Shown piece after piece: positions 1 to 5,929 of a DNA stretch of 6,023 nucleotides. Under the pieces are notes generated by a model. The model was given only the letters and a program-made list of their open reading frames with translations, was not told the DNA's origin and ran no database searches. Origin of the DNA: Crenarchaeota archaeon SCGC AAA471-B05 (GTDB lineage: Archaea > Thermoproteota > Thermoprotei > Gearchaeales > Gearchaeaceae). How positions within the stretch are numbered: the first letter of the stretch is position 1; each line of letters starts with the position of its first letter. The stretch covers positions 2,615-8,637 of the forward strand of contig AQYM01000024.1 in the NCBI GenBank assembly GCA_000380705.1. The letters run 5' to 3'. A program made the position numbers and the translations under genes.

Positions 1-608
1 AAATATCAAGATACGCTAAGGAAATATCAGACAAGCTTAATGTTTGTATTGCAATAGCGCCTATAGCTACAAACTTAAAGGAAATATCAAAAATAATAAT
101 TACCTTTGCTCAAAGTGCAGATCCAATAGAGCCTGGAAGTTATACTGGACATATTCCAATTGAAGCAATAAAAGAAGCTGGAGCTAAAGGAATAATTATA
201 AATCATTCAGAAAAAAGAATTGATAAAGATAAAATAAAATTTTTGATAGATAAATCAAAGAAACTAAACATAATTAGCTTGGCATGCGGAATTTCTCCAG
301 AAGAATGCTTAGAAATATCCTATTTTAAGCCTAATATAATAGCTATAGAACCTCCTGAATTAATAGGTACTGGAAAGTCCGTTTCAAAATATAAGCCAGA
401 GAGTGTAAAGAGAACTTTGGAACTTATTAAAGGTTATGATAAATCAATTAAAGTTCTATGCGGTGCGGGAATATCAAATAAGGAAGATGTGGAAGAAGCG
501 TTGAAGTTAGGGTCTGAAGGAGTCCTGGTTGCTTCAAGTATAGTAAAATCAAAAAATCCTTATGAAACCATTTATGAAATGGCTAAGGTTTTAAGGGAAT
601 ACTCATGA
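1..608 (+). CDS. tpiA: Triosephosphate isomerase, archaeal type (5' end cut by window)
   Basis: Interconverts dihydroxyacetone phosphate and glyceraldehyde 3-phosphate in the cytoplasm (glycolysis and gluconeogenesis). The reading frame is open from position 3 to a TGA at 606-608, giving 201 residues. Archaeal enzymes are about 225 residues, so roughly 20-25 N-terminal residues, including the usual N-x-K catalytic strand, lie off the window. The catalytic histidine is in NHSEKR (His codon 204-206). The catalytic glutamate is in AIEPPELIGTG (Glu codon 348-350), which also forms the flexible phosphate-gripping loop. The phosphate-binding motifs CGAGIS and GVLVASSIV follow near the C-terminus. 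The length and the EPPELIGTG form mark the short archaeal tetrameric type rather than the 250-residue bacterial/eukaryal type. The first ATG or TTG inside the window (TTG at 243) is not the start, because conserved enzyme sequence continues upstream of it. The stop overlaps the DUF72 start, so the two genes are probably cotranscribed. Confidence 0.96.
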   Translation, partial: ISRYAKEISDKLNVCIAIAPIATNLKEISKIIITFAQSADPIEPGSYTGHIPIEAIKEAGAKGIIINHSEKRIDKDKIKFLIDKSKKLNIISLACGISPEECLEISYFKPNIIAIEPPELIGTGKSVSKYKPESVKRTLELIKGYDKSIKVLCGAGISNKEDVEEALKLGSEGVLVASSIVKSKNPYETIYEMAKVLREYS

Positions 609-1324
609 TAAAAATGGCAAGATATCCTATAATAAAAATAGGTACAAGCGGTTATAACTATTTTTGGAACGAAGGAAAACCAAGTCAATTCCAGTGGTAT
701 ATTAATCAGGGATTTAAAACAGTTGAAATCAATGCTACATTTTACAGCTTTCCCTTCAAAAGTTGGGTTAATAGCTGGAAAAAAGCTCCAGAAGACTTTG
801 ATTTCTCTATTAAAGTAAACAGAATCGTTACTCACATGGCTAGATTGAGCGAAAAAGGAGTTGAAATATTCGATAAATTTAAGAATTCATTAAAAGAGAT
901 TGAAGAAAGAATTGTCTTTTGGCTTTTCCAGATGCCTCCCACATTTATTTTTAGGGAAAAAAATTTAGAAAGGATAATAAATTTTTTTAAAAAGGTTAGA
1001 ATTGGAGGAAAAGCTGTAATAGAGTTTAGAGATTCCTCTTGGTGGAATGAGGAAGTGATAAAAACTTTCGAAGAGAATGATTTAATATTTTGTTCAGTTG
1101 ATTCACCTGAGTTACCCAACGATATTTTAAAAATAAATGAAATAATTTATTTAAGAATGCACGGAAGGAGGGAATGGTATGCTGATATATACGATGAAAG
1201 AGAATTAGATGAAATAGTGGAAAAAATAAAAAAAGCGAAGCCGAAAATATGTTATATTTATTTAAATAATGACCATGGAATGCTCCCCAATGCGAAGTAT
1301 TTAATAAAAAAATTTTATCTATAA
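605..1324 (+). CDS. DUF72 (YecE-like) family protein, TIM-barrel fold
   Basis: A 239-residue soluble protein of the DUF72 family. Known structures are TIM barrels, but the biochemical role is not established and none is asserted here. Family landmarks in order: IGTSGYNYFW (residues 12-21) at the first strand; VEINATFYSFP (40-50), the family's signature region; FSIKVNRIVTH (67-77); FWLFQMPPTF near the middle; VIEFRDSSWW; SVDSPELPN; YLRMHGRREWY; and a C-terminal YLNNDHGMLPNA, where the family has its usual asparagine-rich strand. The length is normal for archaeal members. The ATG at 605 overlaps the tpiA stop as ATGA, which favours translational coupling; a second in-frame ATG at 614 would drop three residues and cannot be excluded. 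A purine-rich AAGGGAA lies about 5 nt before the start and may help ribosome binding. There is no signal peptide or membrane segment. Its last 10 bp overlap the end of the convergent PAC2 gene, and it ends in Phe-Tyr-Leu. Confidence 0.9.
   Translation: MIKMARYPIIKIGTSGYNYFWNEGKPSQFQWYINQGFKTVEINATFYSFPFKSWVNSWKKAPEDFDFSIKVNRIVTHMARLSEKGVEIFDKFKNSLKEIEERIVFWLFQMPPTFIFREKNLERIINFFKKVRIGGKAVIEFRDSSWWNEEVIKTFEENDLIFCSVDSPELPNDILKINEIIYLRMHGRREWYADIYDERELDEIVEKIKKAKPKICYIYLNNDHGMLPNAKYLIKKFYL
1306..1312 (-). terminator. Oligo-T terminator of the PAC2 gene
   Basis: On the minus strand a run of seven T begins three bases after the PAC2 stop codon (stop at 1317-1315). Archaeal RNA polymerase terminates at such U-runs without needing a hairpin, so this is the likely 3' end of the PAC2 transcript. 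It lies inside the last codons of the convergent DUF72 gene (two AAA lysine codons). Inferred from sequence only. Confidence 0.5.
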
Positions 1325-1327
1325 AAT
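1312..1327. repeat. Inverted repeat at the overlapping convergent stop codons
   Basis: Perfect 7-bp arms ATTTTAT (1312-1318) and ATAAAAT (1321-1327) separated by CT. The repeat carries the last codons of both converging genes, DUF72 (Phe-Tyr-Leu-stop) and PAC2 (Phe-Tyr-Arg-stop). It could form a weak AT-only hairpin in either transcript. Being pure A/T, it may carry no function beyond the shared coding. Confidence 0.55.
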
Positions 1328-2049
1328 AGTCCGCTGGAGGTTTCCACAGGCTTTATATGTTCCCTTACTTCTCTTAATTTTTTCTCTATTTTCTCAGCTT
1401 CTGCATATAACGGCTTTGGATCCAAACTTATATCTGGAAATAATTTATTTATCATTTCAAGAACTATTGCGCTTGCCTTAAACTCAGGATGGGTATGATG
1501 AACCTTTGTAATAAAGCAATAGGCATCGACATTTAAGAATTTACATTCATTAAGAATTATTGCTGGAATTCCCATTATTGCCCCATATTCAAGAACCGGT
1601 AGTTCTGCTTTTTTAATATCCTCCATGGATTTACTCGTACTTCCAACAACCCATACTTTTCCCACTTCTTCCAAATCCTTTTCTTCTAAAATACCTTCTA
1701 TAGTAAGTATTTTATTTATTCCATGTTTTATAGCCCATTTGCATATAGCCAAACCTATTTCCCTATCTAGAGCTGGGTGTGGAGTAAATTCAGAGGAAAT
1801 TACAGCAAATTTTAATTTTTCATCTGCATGTATTCTTGCTGGGAATTTGGGTTTGCCTGCGTATATTGTAGTTATTGGAGGAAACGCTGGAGAATCAATT
1901 ACAGCAATTGAATCTAAGTTAAACGAAGCTATATAATAGTTTGCCAATATAGTACTAACCAATCCTATACTTGGAAAACCATCAAAAAGTATTCCTCCCC
2001 TTAAATCCAATTTTTTATATTCTCTTATTCTAACTATTTTTTTAGCCAT
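1315..2049 (-). CDS. PAC2-family protein, archaeal proteasome assembly chaperone (PbaA/PbaB-like)
   Basis: A soluble 244-residue protein of the PAC2 family (Pfam PAC2), the archaeal relatives of eukaryotic proteasome assembly chaperones. Archaeal PbaB binds the 20S proteasome alpha ring. Visible landmarks are GFPSIGLVS at about residues 24-32 (family form GFPGIGLVG), the strand-rich core with IDSPAFPPITTIYAGKP, IEGILEE in the middle, and a C-terminal charged helix (about 205-235). The chain ends Leu-Phe-Tyr-Arg, an exact HbYX tail (hydrophobic, Tyr, any residue), the motif that docks into pockets between proteasome alpha subunits. The ATG at 2049 is preferred over a TTG at 2064, because a TATA-like element lies about 27 bp upstream, which fits a leaderless mRNA. 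The gene is divergent from the pilus ATPase and convergent with DUF72 (10-bp overlap). No ATPase or proteasome subunit is in the window, so assignment as PbaA versus PbaB is left open. Confidence 0.88.
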   Translation of the reverse strand: MAKKIVRIREYKKLDLRGGILFDGFPSIGLVSTILANYYIASFNLDSIAVIDSPAFPPITTIYAGKPKFPARIHADEKLKFAVISSEFTPHPALDREIGLAICKWAIKHGINKILTIEGILEEKDLEEVGKVWVVGSTSKSMEDIKKAELPVLEYGAIMGIPAIILNECKFLNVDAYCFITKVHHTHPEFKASAIVLEMINKLFPDISLDPKPLYAEAEKIEKKLREVREHIKPVETSSGLFYR

Positions 2050-2069
2050 TATATTTAATAACAATAAGG

Positions 2070-2083
2070 TAAAAATATTTTTA
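2070..2083 (-). promoter_or_regulatory. TATA-like promoter of the PAC2 gene
   Basis: TAAAAATATTTTTA is a perfect 14-bp A/T palindrome whose centre lies about 27 bp upstream of the PAC2 ATG at 2049. That is the expected distance between TATA-box centre and start site for a leaderless archaeal transcript. Because it is symmetric it could also bind TBP facing the ATPase gene, although a closer element suits that gene better. Confidence 0.5.
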
Positions 2084-2088
2084 TTACA

Positions 2089-2102
2089 AAAAATAAAAAT
2101 AG
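2089..2102 (+). promoter_or_regulatory. Candidate TATA/BRE region of the pilus ATPase operon
   Basis: An A-rich stretch containing AAATAAAAAT (2091-2100) is centred about 28-30 bp upstream of the ATG at 2126, the right spacing for a leaderless start. It is less typical than the pilin promoter at 5371-5385, so the assembly machinery may be expressed at a lower level. The exact box is uncertain because the whole 76-bp gap is A/T-rich. Confidence 0.4.
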
Positions 2103-2125
2103 TTTATTGTTGTTAATATTACTTG

Positions 2126-3589
2126 ATGCAAAGTTCAGTATATCATGATTTTTATCCCGTAAATCCTCCATTTTCTTTCGTAGCTATAAAAATGGAGGGA
2201 GGGAGTTATGTTTATGAAGTAATAGAACCTGAACTTAATGAAAAGGAAAAGGAAAATTTGGAAAAATTAAAATACGCAATATATGAAGAAGTGGATTTTT
2301 CCACGATACAAGGAGATTTGGAAAAAGCTTTGGAAGAAATCATATTAAAGTTAATTAAAAGGTTTAAAATTAAACTTGAAGATTTCCAAATTAAAAAAAT
2401 ACAATATTACTTAAAAAGAGATTTTTTAAAATACGGAAAAATAACAGTTTTAATGGAAGATCCTAACGTTGAAGATATATCATGTGATGGTGTTAATACT
2501 CCTGTTTATGTTTTTCATAAAAAATACGAGAACATGCCTACTAATATAATTTTTACAGACATTAATGAATTAAATAACCTAGTATTAAGGTTAGCATATA
2601 AAGGAAACACTCAAATTACATCTGCAAGACCCATTGTAGATGCAATTTTGCCTGAAGGATATAGAGCACATTTAACTTTAAGTGAGGTATCCAAAAAAGG
2701 ACCTACATTTACTATAAGAAAGTTCTTTGTAAAACCTATAACTATAATAGAACTTATAAAGAATAGAGTAATTACTCCAAAAGCAGCAGCTTACCTTTGG
2801 ATTTTAATCGAGAATTTAAAAGCTATTTTGGTAATAGGTGCAACAGGAGCAGGAAAAACTACTACTTTGAATGCAATAGCAACTTTTATTCCTCCTGATG
2901 CAAAAATTGTTACAATCGAAGAAACTAGGGAAATAAACATCCCCCATAAAAACTGGAATCCAATGATTACAAGGGTTACAGTTCAAGGAGGTGTACAAGA
3001 AGTAACGATGTTTGATTTATTAAAGGCTTCATTAAGACAAAGACCTAATTACATTATAGTAGGAGAAATAAGAGGGGAAGAAGCATACACATTGGTTCAA
3101 GCCATAGCAACAGGTCATGGAGGTTTAACTACTTTTCATGCAGAAAATGCAGAATATGCGATTTATCGATTAATAAATAAACCTTTGGATGTGCCTAAAG
3201 TTTTGTTACCTATGATAAGCACTATAGTAAAAGTGGAAAGAGTAAAAATAGGAAATATAAATGCTAGAAGAATTACTCAGATAGTTGAAGTAATTGGATA
3301 CGATGAAAAAGAAGATAAACCTATTTTAAACGAAGTATATTATTGGAATTATAACGATAATTCCGATATAAATTTGGTAAAAAGTCATCATTTAAATCAA
3401 ATAGCGCAAACTGGTAAATATAAAAATATATACGATGAAATAAACACAAGAGCTATGATACTCCAATGGATGGCAGATAAAAATTTAAAGGATTTTGAAG
3501 TTGTTGGAGAAATTATATCAACATATTATAACGATCCCAAAAGGGTAATATTTTTAGCTTTGACAAACTCCACTTGGGTATCTAAATGA
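2126..3589 (+). CDS. Type IV pilus / type II secretion assembly ATPase (archaeal GspE/VirB11 family)
   Basis: A cytoplasmic hexameric ATPase that would drive pilin insertion at the base of an archaeal type IV pilus. It has 487 residues from the ATG at 2126; a TTG directly before it is a less likely start. The N-terminus carries the archaeal secretion-ATPase hallmark YPVNPPFSFVAI followed by YEVIEPELNEKE. A helical and PAS-like N-terminal region runs to about residue 200. The RecA-like motor follows: Walker A GATGAGKT (238-245), Asp box TIEETREI, RQRPNYIIVGEIRGEE with the Walker B glutamate at about 314, and His box GHGGLTTFHAE (His 331 and 338). No membrane segment or signal peptide is present. 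RPN replaces the usual RPD just before Walker B. The stop overlaps the next gene's ATG (ATGA at 3586), so the two products are probably made together. The neighbours identify it as a pilus motor (UpsE/AapE/BasE-like) rather than an archaellum motor, since no arl genes are visible. The exact subfamily cannot be set from sequence reading. Confidence 0.93.
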   Translation: MQSSVYHDFYPVNPPFSFVAIKMEGGSYVYEVIEPELNEKEKENLEKLKYAIYEEVDFSTIQGDLEKALEEIILKLIKRFKIKLEDFQIKKIQYYLKRDFLKYGKITVLMEDPNVEDISCDGVNTPVYVFHKKYENMPTNIIFTDINELNNLVLRLAYKGNTQITSARPIVDAILPEGYRAHLTLSEVSKKGPTFTIRKFFVKPITIIELIKNRVITPKAAAYLWILIENLKAILVIGATGAGKTTTLNAIATFIPPDAKIVTIEETREINIPHKNWNPMITRVTVQGGVQEVTMFDLLKASLRQRPNYIIVGEIRGEEAYTLVQAIATGHGGLTTFHAENAEYAIYRLINKPLDVPKVLLPMISTIVKVERVKIGNINARRITQIVEVIGYDEKEDKPILNEVYYWNYNDNSDINLVKSHHLNQIAQTGKYKNIYDEINTRAMILQWMADKNLKDFEVVGEIISTYYNDPKRVIFLALTNSTWVSK

Positions 3590-4479
3590 AGAAAATAAGT
3601 TTAAACATTAAATCTCAAATTCAATCATTTGCCTATGGATTATTTCATGATAAAATTCCAGAATATAAAAGTTTAAAACAGGCCTTATTAAAAACAGGAA
3701 TTTCCGAAAGTTATGATATGTATGTTTCTTTCATGTTCTTTTTATCTTTGATAATTTCTGTTATTGCTTTTTTTGTATCTATAATTTTGCATAATATTTT
3801 TTTAAAAATTAATCCTCTATTTGCTATATTACCTTCGTCAATTGCTTCAATTATTACTTTGTTATTTGCATTACTATATTGGATTTCATATCCACTAATA
3901 ATAAGAAAATCAAGGGAGGGAGAAATAAATTCCAGACTCCATTTTGTAACAGGATATGCTTCAATTTTAGCTACTTATACAAACGATTTAGTTGAAATTT
4001 TTAAAGAGTTAAAGGAATTGGAGAAATCTAAGGCTTTAAAATCTGTTTACAATAACTTTTTAAAATACGTTTTGATAGGAGGTAAAAGCATAAAAGAAGC
4101 CTTGGAAGAAACAGCCAAAAGATGTCCTTCAGATAAATTGGCAAGCATATTAGTAAATTTAAGTGCAGTTTACGTTACTACTGGAAATATCTCCGAATAT
4201 TTAAGTAGAGAAGCAAGAGAGTTAATAAATTTAAAGATGACAAGGTTACAAAAACTTTTAACTCAACTATCTGTAAACGCTGAACTTTACGTAGGATTAA
4301 TTATAAATGGTCCTTTAATTTTCCTTATATTATTTGTTACTTTAGGTAGTTTAATGCCTCCTGCTTTACCAATTTCCAACGATTTAATTATAATGCTTTT
4401 AATATTCCTTGTTACACCTTCTTTATCTGTATTCTTTCTTGCAATGCTAATCAGTATAATAGGTAGAGAAGAAACATGA
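3586..4479 (+). CDS. Pilus platform membrane protein, first GspF/TadC-like subunit
   Basis: A 297-residue polytopic membrane protein expected to form the inner-membrane platform on which the ATPase acts. There is no cleavable signal. Predicted membrane segments lie at about residues 46-70 and 78-105. A long soluble region (about 106-232) follows and holds the T2SSF-type helical domain with GGKSIKEALEETAKRCPSD and a TTGNISEYLSREARE stretch. Two further segments lie at about 236-258 and 268-292. The arrangement matches the N-terminal half of archaeal TadC/FlaJ-type proteins, which in Ups, Aap and archaellum systems are usually one chain with two such domains. It starts at an ATGA overlapping the ATPase stop with no clear Shine-Dalgarno sequence, and ends in an ATGA overlapping the next gene, so all three genes should be coupled. 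The GspF/TadC assignment rests on topology, the helical domain and context rather than on an invariant motif. Confidence 0.85.
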   Translation: MKKISLNIKSQIQSFAYGLFHDKIPEYKSLKQALLKTGISESYDMYVSFMFFLSLIISVIAFFVSIILHNIFLKINPLFAILPSSIASIITLLFALLYWISYPLIIRKSREGEINSRLHFVTGYASILATYTNDLVEIFKELKELEKSKALKSVYNNFLKYVLIGGKSIKEALEETAKRCPSDKLASILVNLSAVYVTTGNISEYLSREARELINLKMTRLQKLLTQLSVNAELYVGLIINGPLIFLILFVTLGSLMPPALPISNDLIIMLLIFLVTPSLSVFFLAMLISIIGREET

Positions 4480-5369
4480 GATTATACGTCAATAAAAATA
4501 TTGAATATATTACTTATTCGATTCCTATAGTCACAACTTTTATTTCAGTTTTTATAGCATTAAATAATGGTTATTTTAAAGAACTTTACGTTATAATACC
4601 TCAAAGTTTCCAAGGTAACAATATAATAATTATAGGCTTTACCTTAGGCTTGATTCCTTTAACTATTGTTAAGATGATAAACTTTATGTATATAAGAAAC
4701 TTTGAAAAAACAGTTCCAAAATTCTTGGATATAGTTATAGAAAATATAAAAGGAGGACAAACTTTTTTAAATGCACTTGAAAAAGCTTCTGAACTCTATA
4801 AATATCCAATTGGAAGTGTAATTAAGGATTCTATAACAAAATTTAAGTTAGGATTTAGCTTTGAAGAAAGTATGAATTTGGCTGAAAAAAAATTTAAAAT
4901 TAAACAAGCCAAAGAATTTATTTCAATAATTAAAAAATCCTTCTTTTCAGGAGAAAATGCTATAAATATTTTAAAAAATGCTTCAGAATATTATTGGCTG
5001 CTGGAAAATTACAGAGCAACAAGAGAAGCTCAGTTAAAAATTTACATACCTGTAATTGTTTTATCCTTTATAATTTTCCTATTTCTTTCAGGAATAACTA
5101 TTTCCCAACTTTTTAAACCTTTGATCCAAGCCCAACCATCCTTAGAAGAAGCAGCTAAAAAACAAGTTAGTTCTTCTTTGCAAGTTTTTATTTTTAAAAT
5201 AAATCTAGAAGCAATTATTTCCTCATTATATTGGATGGGTTTCTTTCAAGCTTTATTTTCAGGTTTGATTTTATCAAAGATTATTTATAACAGAATTGGT
5301 AGAGGACTAATTTATTCTTTAATTTTCCTTTTCATGCTAATTTTATTTTATAATATTTATCCTTTTTAA
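4476..5369 (+). CDS. Pilus platform membrane protein, second GspF/TadC-like subunit
   Basis: A 297-residue membrane protein, probably the partner of the preceding platform subunit. Membrane segments are predicted at about residues 13-30 and 49-72. A cytoplasmic T2SSF-type helical domain (about 75-187) carries KTVPKFLDIVIENIKGGQ, GFSFEESMNLAEKKF and SFFSGENAINILKNA. Three C-terminal segments lie at about 188-212, 245-268 and 277-295. The FFQALFSGLILSKI region, followed by a Gly-rich turn and a last hydrophobic helix, is typical of the C-terminal half of archaeal TadC/FlaJ-type proteins. The two 297-residue products thus look like the two halves of one platform protein encoded separately, as in the bacterial TadB/TadC pair. 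It starts at ATG 4476 inside ATGA; a weak AGGTAG lies about 12 nt upstream. The TAA stop is followed after only one base by the pilin promoter. Confidence 0.86.
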   Translation: MRLYVNKNIEYITYSIPIVTTFISVFIALNNGYFKELYVIIPQSFQGNNIIIIGFTLGLIPLTIVKMINFMYIRNFEKTVPKFLDIVIENIKGGQTFLNALEKASELYKYPIGSVIKDSITKFKLGFSFEESMNLAEKKFKIKQAKEFISIIKKSFFSGENAINILKNASEYYWLLENYRATREAQLKIYIPVIVLSFIIFLFLSGITISQLFKPLIQAQPSLEEAAKKQVSSSLQVFIFKINLEAIISSLYWMGFFQALFSGLILSKIIYNRIGRGLIYSLIFLFMLILFYNIYPF

Positions 5370-5370
5370 C

Positions 5371-5385
5371 CGAAATATTTATAAA
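5371..5385 (+). promoter_or_regulatory. Strong TATA promoter of the pilin gene
   Basis: A canonical archaeal TATA box, TTTATAAA (5378-5385), is preceded by a purine-rich GAAA that serves as a BRE-like element (5372-5375). The box centre is about 24-25 bp upstream of the pilin ATG at 5406, so transcription should begin at or next to the start codon, giving a leaderless mRNA. It is the best promoter match in the window. A copy of AATATTTAT also occurs 22 bp upstream inside the end of the platform gene (5352-5360), probably by chance. Confidence 0.75.
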
Positions 5386-5387
5386 CT

Positions 5388-5405
5388 AAAAAAAAATTTT
5401 TTTTT
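5388..5405 (+). terminator. A9T9 tract: probable operon terminator overlapping the pilin start site
   Basis: Nine A (5388-5396) are followed directly by nine T (5397-5405), ending at the pilin ATG. For transcripts of the ATPase/platform operon the T9 run is a plausible oligo-U terminator. For the pilin promoter the A-tract fills the space between TATA box and start site, where low melting energy would ease opening. The two roles are inferences; the tract itself is exact. Confidence 0.5.
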
Positions 5406-5927
5406 ATGAGTAAAATGACAAGAAAAATAAAAGCAGTAAGTCCGATTGTAGCTACAATAATTCTAATAATAATAACAATAATAGCAGGAATAATTATATA
5501 CTTTTATACTGTAGGTTATCTAGCTGGAGGTTCGACAAATGTTAGTTTAAAAATCCAAGGAGGAGCGATCGCTCCAGGTGCAGGTAAAGTAGTTTTTGTT
5601 ACTTTAACGATTAAAAATGATGGAAATGTACCAGTGACACTTAATACTTTAAAAATTATAGATCCTGCAGTAGGCATATCTACATCAATAACTGTTACCC
5701 CTCTTTTTGGGCTTGGTTCTTTTTCAGGTACTCCTCCTGCAGCTAGTTTTCTTGGAACACCAACTTTAGCAGCAGGACAATCTATTACTGTTCAATTTAA
5801 ATACACAACAACACCACCACCTGTACCATTAACAGGAGCTACCTTAGTAATTCAAGTAGAAGGAATAAATGCTGTTACAGAACAAACAGTAGCTTTCATT
5901 GCAAGTTTCCCAATTAATCCAAGTTAA
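5406..5927 (+). CDS. Type IV pilin with class III signal peptide (major pilin candidate)
   Basis: A pilus structural subunit of 173 residues. The N-terminus has a short basic leader (Lys 3, Arg 6, Lys 7, Lys 9), then Ala10-Val11-Ser-Pro and an unbroken hydrophobic helix to about residue 36, the pattern of archaeal type IV pilins (VSPIVATIIL start). A PibD-type prepilin peptidase would probably cut after Ala10, leaving 163 residues. The rest is a Thr/Val/Gly/Pro-rich beta domain, with VTLTIKNDGNVPVTLNTL resembling an immunoglobulin-like strand pair. There is no cysteine, no arginine and only nine Lys/Asp/Glu residues after the cut site, fitting an exposed filament in hot acid. One N-glycosylation sequon, Asn45-Val-Ser, follows the helix. 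An internal ATG at 5415 is possible, but the leaderless spacing favours 5406. The gene has its own promoter, so it is likely expressed above the assembly operon. It could be a minor rather than a major pilin; the promoter and size favour major. Confidence 0.9.
   Translation: MSKMTRKIKAVSPIVATIILIIITIIAGIIIYFYTVGYLAGGSTNVSLKIQGGAIAPGAGKVVFVTLTIKNDGNVPVTLNTLKIIDPAVGISTSITVTPLFGLGSFSGTPPAASFLGTPTLAAGQSITVQFKYTTTPPPVPLTGATLVIQVEGINAVTEQTVAFIASFPINPS
5562..5575. repeat. GC-rich 14-bp perfect palindrome within the pilin gene
   Basis: GGAGCGATCGCTCC is a perfect palindrome within codons for Gly-Ala-Ile-Ala-Pro, with a central GCGATCGC. It is about 71 % G+C in a window of roughly 30 %. In mRNA it could fold as a 5-bp stem with a GAUC loop shortly after the region coding for the hydrophobic helix. 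Confidence 0.6.
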
Positions 5928-5929
5928 AA

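Larger units (their letters stand above)
2055..2116. repeat. Imperfect inverted repeat spanning the divergent promoters
   Basis: Arms at 2055-2067 and 2104-2116 match at 12 of 13 positions as inverted repeats (right arm core TTATTGTTGTTAA). The dyad centre falls near 2085, almost midway between the two divergent start codons at 2049 and 2126. Each arm lies between a TATA-like element and a start codon, where a regulator could block initiation in both directions. The arms are A/T-rich, so chance is possible. Confidence 0.4.

Noticed and set aside
243..608. TTG at 243 as the start of a separate small gene.
   Set aside because: The same frame is open back to position 3 and encodes conserved triosephosphate isomerase sequence, including the catalytic His, so this is one truncated gene.
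572..1119. Two minus-strand open frames opposite the tpiA end and DUF72.
   Set aside because: Both are antisense shadows of a conserved DUF72 gene, without recognisable domains.
1495..1501. ATGATGA resembling the C box of a C/D sRNA.
   Set aside because: No CTGA D box follows within about 60 nt, and the bases are explained by His codons of PAC2 on the opposite strand.
1625..1936. Open frame of about 103 codons on the plus strand opposite PAC2.
   Set aside because: The translation has no family signature and shadows a well-supported PAC2 gene; there is no promoter or spacing evidence.
2816..2998. Minus-strand frame with many cysteines opposite the Walker A region.
   Set aside because: The Cys-rich look comes from reading Thr/Ala/Gly codons of the ATPase in antisense.
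3381..3393. ATGATGA on the minus strand as a second C-box candidate.
   Set aside because: The nearest minus-strand CTGA is about 100 nt away, too far for an archaeal C/D sRNA, and the stretch is inside the ATPase gene.
3586..5369. Platform genes as one gene broken by a frameshift.
   Set aside because: Each half has its own ATG, balanced length and a complete domain, and the junction is a clean ATGA overlap like the ATPase junction; a frameshift remains possible only as a sequencing artefact.
5352..5382. Direct repeat AATATTTAT spaced 22 bp as a tandem promoter.
   Set aside because: The upstream copy lies in the platform gene's Tyr-Asn-Ile-Tyr codons and would start transcription well before the pilin ATG; chance is likely in A/T-rich DNA.
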